NCBI GenBank assembly: GCA_958295825.1
Contig: OY282375.1
Span: 3,953,489-4,017,488, forward strand
Length of the DNA: 64,000 nt
DNA from: an uncultured Candidatus Entotheonella sp.
GTDB lineage: Bacteria > Tectomicrobia > Entotheonellia > Entotheonellales > Entotheonellaceae
Direction: 5' to 3'
Of the stretch, positions 29,202-38,483 are shown piece after piece. Under the pieces are notes generated by a model. The model did no database searches and had not been told where the DNA came from. It was given only the letters and a program-made list of their open reading frames with translations. Made by a program: the position numbers and the translations under genes. Every line of letters begins with the position of its first letter. Position 1 is the first letter of the stretch.

Positions 29202-30130
29202 AGGTTTTAGTAACGGGTGGTGCCGGGTTTATCGGTTCGCACCTCGTTGACCGGCTGATCGCAGAAGGCCACGAGGCCATTGCCGTCGACGATCTATCTT
29301 CCGGCAGCGCGGCGCATGTTCATCCGCAAGCGGCGTTTTACCGAACGGATATTCGCGACAGCCAAGCGCTGAGCGACATTTTGACCCACGAAAAACCACA
29401 GGTTGTATTCCATCACGCGGCGCAAGCGGGCGTCCGGTATTCCGTAGCCAACCCGGTACACGACGCGTCGGTCAACGTCATCGGCCTGCTCAATCTTCTG
29501 GAAGCCTGCCAGCATCACAGGACTGAACGCTTCATTTTCGCCTCCAGCGGCGGCGCCATCTACGGCGAGCAGGAAACATTTCCGGCGGACGCAACCCATC
29601 CCTTGCAACCCGTCTCCCCCTACGGCGTTTCCAAGCTGGCCTGCGAGCATTATTTGCGGTGCTTCCATAACGTGCATGGCCTTTCCTACGCAGCGCTCCG
29701 ATACGCCAACGTCTACGGTCCGCGCCAGAGCACCCGCGGCGAGTCTGGGGTAATTGCCCTGTTTGCGGACCGGTTGCTGCGTGGCGAGCCCGTGCATATC
29801 AATGGCGACGGGTGCCAGACGCGCGATTTCGTATACGTCGACGACGTGGTTGAAGCCAACGTCCTCGCCATGCAATCCAACGTCCACGGGGCCTTCAACG
29901 TCGGCACCGGCGTGGAGACCTCCATTAACGACATCTTCGTCCACCTCAAAGGGTTCACCCGTAGCTCTGTTCACCCTGAGTACGCACCAGCCAAAGCGGG
30001 CGAGCAGCGTCGCAGCGTTCTGGATATCAGTCAGATTGCGCGTCAATTGGATTGGCGGCCACGAACAACCCTGATGGATGGGTTGGCGCGGACGGTAGCG
30101 TATTTCGCGTCAAGGACGGAACATGGCTGA
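29198..30130 (+). CDS. GalE-like NAD-dependent sugar epimerase
   Basis: 310 aa extended SDR. GGAGFIGSHLVD binds NAD, and SPYGVSKLACE supplies the Tyr-x3-Lys pair. It most likely acts on a nucleotide sugar. GTG start overlaps the previous stop by 4 nt, so PhyH, SAF oxidoreductase and epimerase are one unit. Confidence 0.88.
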   Translation: MKVLVTGGAGFIGSHLVDRLIAEGHEAIAVDDLSSGSAAHVHPQAAFYRTDIRDSQALSDILTHEKPQVVFHHAAQAGVRYSVANPVHDASVNVIGLLNLLEACQHHRTERFIFASSGGAIYGEQETFPADATHPLQPVSPYGVSKLACEHYLRCFHNVHGLSYAALRYANVYGPRQSTRGESGVIALFADRLLRGEPVHINGDGCQTRDFVYVDDVVEANVLAMQSNVHGAFNVGTGVETSINDIFVHLKGFTRSSVHPEYAPAKAGEQRRSVLDISQIARQLDWRPRTTLMDGLARTVAYFASRTEHG

Positions 30131-30170
30131 GAACGTATCAATCCCGCCTTGCTAACGAGAGGAGTTAATT

Positions 30171-31421
30171 ATGCTGGCCCCCCATGGAGACGATTCTGTA
30201 GGCGTTGAGCGGCGAACCTTCCTGCAACAGCTCGCCCTCGGCGGCGTGGCGCTTGGCGCCGCATCCGGGCTGACTGCGGCGGCTCCGGAGACGTCGCACG
30301 CGGCCGCTGCGATCAAGCAGCACAAACGGCTGGGCACGACCGACATTCGCATGTCGGATATCAGCTTCGGCGGCTCACGGCTGCGCGGTGACGGCGATTT
30401 GGTGCATTACGCTTTGGACAAAGGTATCAACTACTTCGACACGGCCGAGAGCTACACCGGCGGCAACTCCGAAACCATCATCGGTCAGGCGCTCGAGGGC
30501 AAGCGCGACCAGGTTTACATTGCCAGCAAGGGCGGCTTCGGCCCGCACGTCCGGCAGGACGAAATGATGCGCAGCCTGGAGGGGAGCCTGCGGCGGCTGC
30601 GCACCGATTACATCGACGTCTATTTCACCCACGCCGTGAACGACGTGAGGCGCGTCCAGAATCCCGAATTCCACGCCTTTACCGAGCGCGCCAAGGAGCA
30701 GGGCAAGATTCGCTACGTTGGCCTTTCCGGCCACGGCGGGCGGCTGATCGAGTGCTTGGATTACGCCATTGACAGCGGCAAGTTCGACGTGATGCTGGTG
30801 GCGTACAACTTCGGCCAGGACCCGTCATTTGTGCAGAAACTGACACGCCGCTTCGACTTTATCGCGGTGAACCCGGACCTGCCACGCGTGCTGCAAAAGG
30901 CAAAGGCTGCAGGTATGGGCGTCATTGCCATGAAAACGCTGCGCGGCGCCAAGCTGAACGACATGGAGCCGTACCAGAAAGAGGGCGCCACATTCTCCCA
31001 GGCCGCTTTTCGCTGGGTGCTGTCGAACGACGACGTTGACGCCTTGATTGTCACCATGCGTTCGCCCAGTGACATCGACGAGTTTCTCGTCGCTTCCGGC
31101 GGCGCCAGGGTGACGCGGCGCGACGTGGACCTGCTGCGCCGCTACGTGACCCTGAACGACGGAACCTATTGCCGTCCGCTGTGCGACGCCTGTGAGTCGT
31201 CGTGTCCGGAGAACGTGCAGATTGCCGACGTCCTGCGCCACAAAATGTATTTCGAGAATTACGGCGCCGAACGCATGGCGATGGAGGGTTACGCCAAACT
31301 GGCGCACAACGCCGCCGCCTGTGCCGAGTGTACGCACCAACGCTGCCTCGGTTCGTGCCCCTACGGGTTGTCCGTTCCCGAATTGACGCGCCAAGCCCAT
31401 CGCCTGCTGCACTGGGGTTGA
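30171..31421 (+). CDS. Tat-exported aldo/keto reductase with ferredoxin-like C-terminus
   Basis: 416 aa. RRTFLQQLALGG near residue 20 is a twin-arginine signal. The AKR barrel follows (NYFDTAESYTGGN, ASKGGFG, YIDVYFTH). The C-terminus has CRPLCDACESSCP and CAECTHQRCLGSCP, enough cysteines for two iron-sulfur clusters. ATG with GAGGAG upstream. It may be the last gene of the PhyH-SAF-epimerase group. Confidence 0.85.
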   Translation: MLAPHGDDSVGVERRTFLQQLALGGVALGAASGLTAAAPETSHAAAAIKQHKRLGTTDIRMSDISFGGSRLRGDGDLVHYALDKGINYFDTAESYTGGNSETIIGQALEGKRDQVYIASKGGFGPHVRQDEMMRSLEGSLRRLRTDYIDVYFTHAVNDVRRVQNPEFHAFTERAKEQGKIRYVGLSGHGGRLIECLDYAIDSGKFDVMLVAYNFGQDPSFVQKLTRRFDFIAVNPDLPRVLQKAKAAGMGVIAMKTLRGAKLNDMEPYQKEGATFSQAAFRWVLSNDDVDALIVTMRSPSDIDEFLVASGGARVTRRDVDLLRRYVTLNDGTYCRPLCDACESSCPENVQIADVLRHKMYFENYGAERMAMEGYAKLAHNAAACAECTHQRCLGSCPYGLSVPELTRQAHRLLHWG

Positions 31422-31470
31422 GCGCCAGATGGGACGGCTTGCGGCAGGGCGCTGACAACGGCGCGCAACG

Positions 31471-31871
31471 GTGATATCCCGGCTCATGGTTTTGGGTAGC
31501 TGGGCTTTACTGCTGAGCACGCTCTTCTGGGGCTCAACGGCGTTGGCACAGACGCCAATCCGATGCGGGCCCCGATATTCCCCGTGCCCAAGCGCCCCTT
31601 GTTTCCAAATCGTCTTCCATTCCGGTCCGGGTGTTCGACGCCTACCTGCGCTTCTTTCAACACCGTCATTTCGCCGGCCGACGGGGCGCGTTCCGTCATG
31701 TACCCCACCGGTTCGGCTTACGCGCGGCAGGCCTCCGCCAAGCACGGCGCACTGCTGGGATTCGTTCTGATGACGGAGCGGCTCGTGGCGCCGCGCATTC
31801 GCAAACACGGCAGAGGGATGAGTTGTATCGGGGTTCCGCAGTGCGTCAACCCCGACGGCCGGTTCTTTTAG
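31471..31871 (+). pseudogene. broken yidD-like gene with signal peptide
   Basis: Frame one begins WALLLSTLFWGSTALAQ (signal peptide). Around 31630 a second frame reads VFDAYLRFFQHRHFAG, and the third gives NTVISPADGARSVMYPTGSAYARQASAKHGALLGFVL, which aligns by eye with YidD (ISPLDGPRC.FYPTCS.YA...HG). The conserved Cys of YPTCS is Gly here. At least two indels break the gene. Confidence 0.6.
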
Positions 31872-31914
31872 AGGGAAGGATGGCGTCGATAGTTCATTCA
31901 CATCATGAGCAGGC

Positions 31915-34118
31915 ATGAGATCAAACCGCATACAGCGCCAAGGGCGTTTCAATTTTTCTCTTCCCGACGACGTCCCGGTCGGCCTGCGTGCGTTTTCCGG
32001 TGGTTGTGCTCTTGAGGAGGATGTCTTTCCATTCGAGCGGGTCAGCGACATCGCGGAGTTGGAAAGCTGGCGGAAAGAAATTCATCGTCCGCTCTACCAC
32101 ATTCACAAATGGTGGGCGCAACGGCTCGGAACGGTTTTTCGCGCGATTGTTCTTGGCGCCCTTACACCTGCCGGAACCGACATCTTAGATGCCTTTTATC
32201 GACCGGTCCGTTTGAGAAGCCCGGTTGTTTTCGATCCATTCATGGGAAGTGGCACGACGCTGGGAGAAGCCGCCAAACTCGGTGCCCGGGTTATAGGGTG
32301 GGATATCAACCCCGTTGCGCATTTCCTCGTACGCAACGCGCTTTCCTTTCATGACCGCCCGAAAATTCTCCGCGAATATCAATCCATTGAGCGTGATGTT
32401 TCTGGTGAAATCCGTTCCTATTACCAAACTCGGCTGCCCGACGGACGCGCTGCGGACGTTCTCTATTTCTTCTGGGTTAAAATCGTGTCTTGTCAGTGTT
32501 GCCGCTATGAGGTGGAACTCCGTTCGTCGAGAATTTTCGCCAAGCATGCGTACCCGAAACGACATCCCCAGGCGCGGGCGGTTTGTCCTGAGTGCGGCCA
32601 TATCAACGTTGTCCGTTATGACGATCAACAGGCGCAGTGCCATTCTTGTCAGCACGTATTCGATCCGCAATCCGGCCCGGCCAATGGCCAGAAAGCCATC
32701 TGCCCGTCCTGCGGTCATGCCTTCCCCATCGCGAAGACGATCCGCGAGACGAACAACCCGCCTGTGCATCGGCTCTATGCCAAGCTTGCGCTCCTGCCTG
32801 ATGGGTCGAAGGAATACGCGTCCGCCACTGAGACCGCGCCCTCTATCAAACGGCTTCCAGGAAGCTCGCGAGCCGCTTGAATCCGTATCCTGTGGTTGCG
32901 ATTGAGCCCGGTTACAACACCAATCAGGTACTCGGCTACAACTACCGGTATTGGCATGAAATGTTCAACGATCGGCAGCTTCTATGTCTGTCAATCCTGG
33001 CCGATCGTATCCGGTCAACCTCCGACTCCGTCGTGCGCGACCTGTTCACTTGCCTGTTTTCCGGCACGCTTGAATTCAACAATATGTTTGCCTCATACAA
33101 AGGAGAAGGCACCGGCGCGGTGCGCCACATGTTCGCGCACCATATTCTGAAACCGGAGCGCCTGCCCTTGGAGGCAACTCTTTGGGGCACCCCAAAGAGT
33201 TCCGGGTCGTTCAGGACGATGTTCGATGGACGCATCCTCCGCGCTCTCAATTACGCCGAGGCCCCTTTTGAATTGCGCCCGAAGATCCGAGCGGGGAAGC
33301 AGGAGGGTGAGAAGGTTTACGACCTTTCAGAGAAGCTTGGCTTCGATATTGCCCGCGAATACCGAGACTTCGCTACGGGCGAGCGGGTCTATCTGTCGTG
33401 CGGAGATTCAAGCCATACCGACCTGGACGACAAGTCGGTTGATGCCATCGTTACGGATCCGCCGTTCTTCGATAACGTGCATTATTCGCAACTCGCCGAT
33501 TTCTTTCATGTCTGGCAACGCCATATTCTGGGTGGTACTGGACCTCAGGAGAATGACTGCACGACACGCTCTGATTTCGAGGTGCAGAGTGCCGATGCGT
33601 CTCAGTTCACCGACCGGCTCGGCGCCGTTTGGTCAGAAGCGCATCGTGTTCTGAAGGACTCAGGCGTTCTCGCATTCACGTACCATCAATCGCGCGCGGA
33701 AGGGTGGCGGTCCGTTCTCTGTGCGCTCATGAATGCCGGTTTCGTGATAACCGCAGCGCATCCGGTCAAGGCTGAAATGTCCGTCGCCATGCCGAAGCGG
33801 CAAGCCAAGGAGCCCATCGACCTTGACGTCATTCTGGTTTGCCGGAAACAGTCACAACTGGAACGATACGAATGGAATGCGGAATCGTGGCCCATTGTGA
33901 CAACGGTCGCTATGAAACAGGTTCAGCGTTTGCGTTCAAGCGGTCGGCGGCTTAGTCGTAATGATGTCCGGGTCATTGTGATGGCGCAGCTTCTCAGGCG
34001 GCTATCGACGTCACATCGTCTTGCAACAGCACTGCCGTTACTTGAAGCGAGCGGCAGCAACATTGAATCGACAATCACGAGATTGCATGGCGAAAGGGCG
34101 GACGCCGGGAAGGGGTGA
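31915..34118 (+). pseudogene. DUF1156-type DNA methyltransferase, single frameshift
   Basis: First frame (31915-32880) holds RPLYHIHKWWAQRLGTVFRA, the SAM motif FDPFMGSGTTLGEA and a zinc-ribbon insert (CQCC, CPECGH, CHSC, CPSCGH). Second frame (to 34118) holds the catalytic DPPFFDNVHYSQL. The two join if one base is restored near 32831 (frame one ..SATE, frame two DRALYQTASRKLASRLNPYP). With repair the protein would be about 735 aa, normal for the family; the start is uncertain. The break could be genuine phase-off or an assembly error. Adenine methylation is expected for DPPF. Confidence 0.85.
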
Positions 34119-34121
34119 CTT

Positions 34122-34395
34122 GTGTCCTCGATATGTGCGGTGTTTAAGGAATGTGTCCGTACGATGCGCGACGGCGAACTGATTGAGCGTGAGGGCCGCA
34201 ACGATAAAGAGTTTCATTTCCAGAACTGGTTCAAAGGGCGCTTGCAGCATATTGGTGAAAACTTTCGATGAGCCAGGGCGCAATACCTATCCCGATTTCC
34301 GCTTTGTTCGCCATCCCGAGGGGTATGAACTCAAAGCCTTGGCTTATCCAGGTCGTGAAAAGGGTGATCCAGAGGCACCCGTAACGCTGCGCTAA
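34122..34395 (+). pseudogene. truncated, frameshifted restriction endonuclease partner
   Basis: GTG at 34122 starts SSICAVFKECVRTMRDGELIE..DKEFHFQNWFKGRLQHIGENF, stops at 34271, and a different frame continues FDEPGRNTYPDFRFVRHPEGYELKALAYPGRE to 34395. The pattern resembles nucleases found beside DUF1156 methyltransferases (PDFR...E.K core), but the 3' part is missing. Confidence 0.55.
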
Positions 34396-34449
34396 AAGCA
34401 AGGGTCTTAAACCAGATTGAGTTTTGGATTCAAGAGGAAAGATAACGGC

Positions 34450-34710
34450 ATGGCCATCAACCCGGAATTGCTCGACATTCTCGTTTGCCCGGAGACCAAA
34501 CAATCCCTCACCCTGGCCGAGGCGGATGAGATGGCGGACATCAACCAACGGATTGCGCGTGGGGAATTGGCAACTCGGCGGGGAACGCCGGTTGCGGAAC
34601 CGGTTGGGGGCGCCCTGATCCGGGCGGACCGACAGTATTTCTACCCGATTCGCGACGACCTCCCGATCATGTTGATTGATGAGGCGATCGCACTGGCAGC
34701 GGACAGTTAA
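34450..34710 (+). CDS. Trm112/UPF0434-family protein
   Basis: 86 aa. Opens ELLDILVCPETKQSLTL and closes YFYPIRDDLPIMLIDEA, both diagnostic. Trm112 proteins activate methyltransferases; in bacteria the partner is often unclear. Its stop meets the converging dusA. Confidence 0.8.
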   Translation: MAINPELLDILVCPETKQSLTLAEADEMADINQRIARGELATRRGTPVAEPVGGALIRADRQYFYPIRDDLPIMLIDEAIALAADS

Positions 34711-35735
34711 GCGGCTTGCGGCCGGGCGTCGAGAATTTTTGCCGGGAGGTCGTTCAAGGCGGTTTGTAGAACCGTGATTGCGATGTCCGCCGTCAGAGCC
34801 TGCTCGCTAAGCATTCGGCGCCAGACCCGGGCGGCGGACTGATGGGCGAATAGACCCAATAAATGGCGCGTGATACGGTGCGGTGGCAGGCCCTTCGCCG
34901 TCCATTTCTCAAGATACGGCAGCATCGCCTCCAGGACTTGCCGACGGGTCGGCGGGGCCAATGTCTCTCCGAAGAAAACGTTGTCCGCTAGGGCGAACAG
35001 AAACGGTTGATCGTACGCCGCCCGCCCGATCATGACGCCGTCCACTGACTGTAAATGCTGGTCGGCCTGTTGCAGAGTCGTAATGCCGCCGTTGATGGCG
35101 ATGTGCAACCGCGGATGCGCTGACTTGAGGCGATACACGTCGTCGTATCGCAATGGCGGTACGGTGCGGTTCTCCTTCGGGCTCAGGCCCTGCAGGACAG
35201 CGATGCGGGCGTGCACGATAAAGCTCTCGCAGCCTGCCCCGGCGACCACGCTGACAAACCGCTCCATGTCTTCATAGCGCTCCAGCCCGTCGATGCCGAT
35301 GCGGTGTTTGACCGTCACCCGCAGCGCCGTCGCCCGTCGCATGGCCTCAACGCCGCGCGCTACCACCTCCGGCTGTGCCATCAGACAGGCGCCGAAGTGA
35401 CCCTGCTTCACCCGGTCGCTGGGGCAGCCGACGTTGAGATTCACCTCGTCATATCCCCAGTCCTCGGCCAGCCGTGCGCAGCGCGCCAGCACCGCCGGAT
35501 CATCGCCGCCGAGTTGCAGGGCCAAAGGTTTTTCCACCTCTGAGAATGCCAGGAAACGCTCGCTATCGCCGTGCATCAGTGCCGCGGTAGTAATCATTTC
35601 GGTGTACAGCAAAGTGTGCCGGGTGATCTGGCGCATGAAGTAGCGGTAATGCCGGTCGGTGCGGTCCATCATCGGCGCCACGCTCAGGCAGGCTGGGTGC
35701 GCCGGAATCGGCATGGCTGGGAAGGGAATTGTCAT
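34707..35735 (-). CDS. dusA: tRNA-dihydrouridine synthase A
   Basis: 342 aa FMN enzyme that reduces U20/U20a in tRNA. SVAPMMDRTDRHYRY, the active-site Cys in LNVGCPSDRVKQGHFGACLM and HARIAVLQGLSPKENR match DusA. The 3' end overlaps the Trm112 stop on the other strand. Confidence 0.95.
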   Translation of the reverse strand: MTIPFPAMPIPAHPACLSVAPMMDRTDRHYRYFMRQITRHTLLYTEMITTAALMHGDSERFLAFSEVEKPLALQLGGDDPAVLARCARLAEDWGYDEVNLNVGCPSDRVKQGHFGACLMAQPEVVARGVEAMRRATALRVTVKHRIGIDGLERYEDMERFVSVVAGAGCESFIVHARIAVLQGLSPKENRTVPPLRYDDVYRLKSAHPRLHIAINGGITTLQQADQHLQSVDGVMIGRAAYDQPFLFALADNVFFGETLAPPTRRQVLEAMLPYLEKWTAKGLPPHRITRHLLGLFAHQSAARVWRRMLSEQALTADIAITVLQTALNDLPAKILDARPQAA

Positions 35736-35862
35736 TGTCCGGAAGCCTTTCCTGCACGAGTGCCAGCATTGCGCCCCACCTGTACCGCTGCTATGCTTTC
35801 GGCCACGTAAATTGACGCATTCAAGACACTTCGGGCCGAATCGAACCGATGGACATTCCGCA

Positions 35863-36381
35863 ATGACGCAACCGCTAGCCCCGCCCGTTCAGGACCGTCT
35901 GCAGAAACGCCACACCATCGCTGCTATCGTTTATTTTATTTATGGCATCTATTACCTGTTCGGCGCTCAGTATCTCACCAGCATGCAGAGCACCCAGCGC
36001 GGCATGTCGAACCCCACCGCCTTTTTCATCCTCGGTGGCATTATAGCCATCACCTTTCCATTCCTCATCTATCGTCGCACCGGCATCGGGGTGTCGTTCC
36101 TTCACCGCGCCAGTGCCCAGCACAGAAGCTACCAGATCAGTTTCACCCTGCTGCTTGGACTACTGGTCTGCGCCCGCGTCGCCGCCTTATTGCGGGGTGG
36201 GCTGTATCTGAAATCGCCGTTGCACACGGCAGCGCTGGTGCTGACAGGGATCAACGCCGCGTGTCTGTTGTGGGCCGGCCTGGGCCAGGCGTGGTGGCGA
36301 ATCGAGGCAACCGGGAGCCCGCACGCCGGCTCTGAGAACCCGCCAATGCAATCTGCTGGGAGTAGCTCATGGGCGTCATGA
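35863..36381 (+). CDS. small integral membrane protein, unknown
   Basis: 172 aa with about four TM segments (IAAIVYFIYGIYYLFGAQYL, PTAFFILGGIIAITFPFLI, FTLLLGLLVCARVAALL, TAALVLTGINAACLLWAGLG). No family recognised. Overlaps the next small membrane gene by 13 nt; the start is the ATG beginning MTQPLAPPVQ. Confidence 0.65.
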   Translation: MTQPLAPPVQDRLQKRHTIAAIVYFIYGIYYLFGAQYLTSMQSTQRGMSNPTAFFILGGIIAITFPFLIYRRTGIGVSFLHRASAQHRSYQISFTLLLGLLVCARVAALLRGGLYLKSPLHTAALVLTGINAACLLWAGLGQAWWRIEATGSPHAGSENPPMQSAGSSSWAS

Positions 36382-36611
36382 ACCTCTACCTCTTGGTCGG
36401 CCTCCTGGTGCACCTTGCCTTTCTCGGTTTGGCCGACTGGCTGGCCTATCATCACTTGGTGAAACACGGCTACGACCACACCGTGCTCATCCTTGGCGTG
36501 CTGAACGTTGGCATCGGTTGCGGCATCTATTTCCTGGTTTACCTGCCCATGCGGCGGCATGTACGCCTGCGCCGCTTGGTTCGCGAGGGGAGCCGCAATG
36601 GGAGCCGTTAA
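36369..36611 (+). CDS. 80-aa two-TM membrane protein, unknown
   Basis: Two hydrophobic segments (YLLVGLLVHLAFLGLADWLA and VLILGVLNVGIGCGIYFLVY) with a basic C-terminus (RRHVRLRRLVREGSRNGSR). GGGAG is 7 nt before the ATG. It overlaps both neighbours, which indicates a co-translated trio with 35863 and the HmuY-like gene. Confidence 0.65.
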   Translation: MGVMNLYLLVGLLVHLAFLGLADWLAYHHLVKHGYDHTVLILGVLNVGIGCGIYFLVYLPMRRHVRLRRLVREGSRNGSR

Positions 36612-37251
36612 GGGGGGCTGTCTGCTGGTCTTGATCGGTCTCTGCGCCCTCTTTATGACGGGCTGTGAGCGGGTGGCAAGCGATGGATTCGACCCCGCCT
36701 CGGCCACCTACAGCCCCACACCACCGAGACCTGTGGAAACCGTCGAGCATCTTACCGAGCCGATCGTCTATACCATCGACGCCCGTTCCGAAAACGTCTG
36801 GGTCTACTTCGATTTCTCCCGCGGTGCCGTGGTGCCCGTTCTCGACCCCAAACAAGACGCCTGGGACCTTGCCTTCAAGCGATACGTGATGAGGACCAAC
36901 GGCGGCCGCAGCAATCCCGACGGCCAAGGCGCCGTGCTGAAGCTCCGCAGGCGGGATTTCGTCGCCGTGTCCAAGGTCCCCGGAGACGTTGAATTTCAGG
37001 CCGACGTTCACCCCAAGAACCGCCTGCATCCTTTCAATCCGGTTCTGGAGAAATGGTACAACTACAGCTACCTGGCCAACGTGCTGGCCCCCAAGCCGGA
37101 GGTTTACGTCATCCGCACACAGGAAGGCAAGTACGCCAAAATGCGGATGCTGAGCTACTATTGCATCGGCAACGTGGCGGGCTGCATGACGTTTGAATAC
37201 GTCTACCAAGGCGACGGCAGTCGTCGCTTGGCCGACGGCCCGGCGGCCTGA
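36598..37251 (+). CDS. HmuY-like lipoprotein
   Basis: 217 aa. Lipobox LFMTGC near residue 22. The HmuY fold region includes WVYFDFSRGAVVPV, WDLAFKRYVMRTNGG and a C-terminal GNVAGCMTFEYVYQ. HmuY proteins take heme; there is no heme receptor beside it and I cannot see the histidine ligands, so heme binding is uncertain. Confidence 0.7.
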   Translation: MGAVKGGCLLVLIGLCALFMTGCERVASDGFDPASATYSPTPPRPVETVEHLTEPIVYTIDARSENVWVYFDFSRGAVVPVLDPKQDAWDLAFKRYVMRTNGGRSNPDGQGAVLKLRRRDFVAVSKVPGDVEFQADVHPKNRLHPFNPVLEKWYNYSYLANVLAPKPEVYVIRTQEGKYAKMRMLSYYCIGNVAGCMTFEYVYQGDGSRRLADGPAA

Positions 37252-37280
37252 GGCCCCATGATGCGGGCAACGAGCGGGCA

Positions 37281-38444
37281 ATGACCACCATGGGGCGACG
37301 AGAGGTGCTCAAACTCGGCGGCGCGTTGGCGGCAGGAGCTTCGGCGGCGCCGGCCTTGGCGGGCCAAGCAGCCACCGACCCCGACGAGTTGACGCGGCTG
37401 CAGCAGGCGGTCAATTTCATCTACGACGGCTCCCATCTCAGCCCCCTGGAATACGCCCACCTGCTGAATCATCTCGCCACTTCCAAGCCGTTGCACGCCG
37501 ACGTTTATTCCAACGGCGGTGTCGTCGAGGAACTGGAACACACGTTTGCGCGCTGGCTCGGCAAGGAAAGCGCCGTCTTCATGCCCACCGGCACGCTGGC
37601 CAACCACATCGCGCTGCGGGAACTGGCTGGGGTGCAGCGGCGCGTCCTCGCGCAGGCCGAGAGTCACATCTACAACGATTCCGGCGATTGCGCCCAGCAG
37701 CTCAGCGGCCTGAACCTCATTCCCCTGGCGCCGGGGCGAGTCGGCTTCACGTTGCCGGAGGTGCAGGACGCGGTGCGCCGCAGCCGTTCCGGGCGCGTAG
37801 CAGCGGACGTCGGTGTCATTTGCATTGAGTCGCCGGTACGGCGCATGGACGACGCCGTGTTCGGCTATGACGAAATGCGGCGCATCGCCGCCTTCGCCCG
37901 GCAGGAAGGCATCCGGCTGCACCTCGACGGCGCCCGCCTGTTCGTGGAATCCGCTCACACCGGCATCCCGCCCGCGCAATACGCCGCGCTGTTCGATACC
38001 GTGTACGTGTCGCTGTACAAGTGCTTCAACGCTGCTTCCGGGGCCATTCTGGCTGGCACGCGGGCGTTCACCGAGAACCTGTTCCACGTGCGCCGCATGT
38101 TCGGCAGTGGCCTGCCCGGTGCTTGGCCATACGCCGCGGTGGCCCAGGAATTCGTCGACGATTTCCTGGATGAATACAAGGCCGCCTGGCGCAAGGCGGA
38201 ACGCATTTTCCAAACGCTGGCCGACCACCCTGCTTTTCGCGTCGAGCCCATTCCAAACGGCACCCACGTCGTGCCCGTGTACGTGTCCGGGAGTGACCCT
38301 GAACGCTTTCGCGACCAGCTCAGCCGGCGCCACATTCACCTGCCGCAAGCCCGTTGGCAGGGCGGCTTCTGGCTCAAAATCAATCCCTCGTTGAATCGCA
38401 TGTCCGCACAGGACGTGGCGCGCGCCTTTGTGGCGGCCTTGTAG
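37281..38444 (+). CDS. PLP-dependent beta-eliminating lyase / threonine-aldolase-like, with RR signal
   Basis: 387 aa. N-terminus GRREVLKLGGALAAGASAAP looks like a Tat signal. Fold type I features: PTGTLANHIAL, LHLDGARLF, and the PLP-lysine region VYVSLYKCFNAASGAILAG. Threonine aldolases cleave Thr or Ser to Gly plus aldehyde. Export of a PLP enzyme is unusual and suggests either Tat export with cofactor or a signal-like N-terminus without function. Confidence 0.75.
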   Translation: MTTMGRREVLKLGGALAAGASAAPALAGQAATDPDELTRLQQAVNFIYDGSHLSPLEYAHLLNHLATSKPLHADVYSNGGVVEELEHTFARWLGKESAVFMPTGTLANHIALRELAGVQRRVLAQAESHIYNDSGDCAQQLSGLNLIPLAPGRVGFTLPEVQDAVRRSRSGRVAADVGVICIESPVRRMDDAVFGYDEMRRIAAFARQEGIRLHLDGARLFVESAHTGIPPAQYAALFDTVYVSLYKCFNAASGAILAGTRAFTENLFHVRRMFGSGLPGAWPYAAVAQEFVDDFLDEYKAAWRKAERIFQTLADHPAFRVEPIPNGTHVVPVYVSGSDPERFRDQLSRRHIHLPQARWQGGFWLKINPSLNRMSAQDVARAFVAAL

Positions 38445-38483
38445 GTCCATACCGGCGCGTCCTCAGTTCACAAGGAGCCCATC

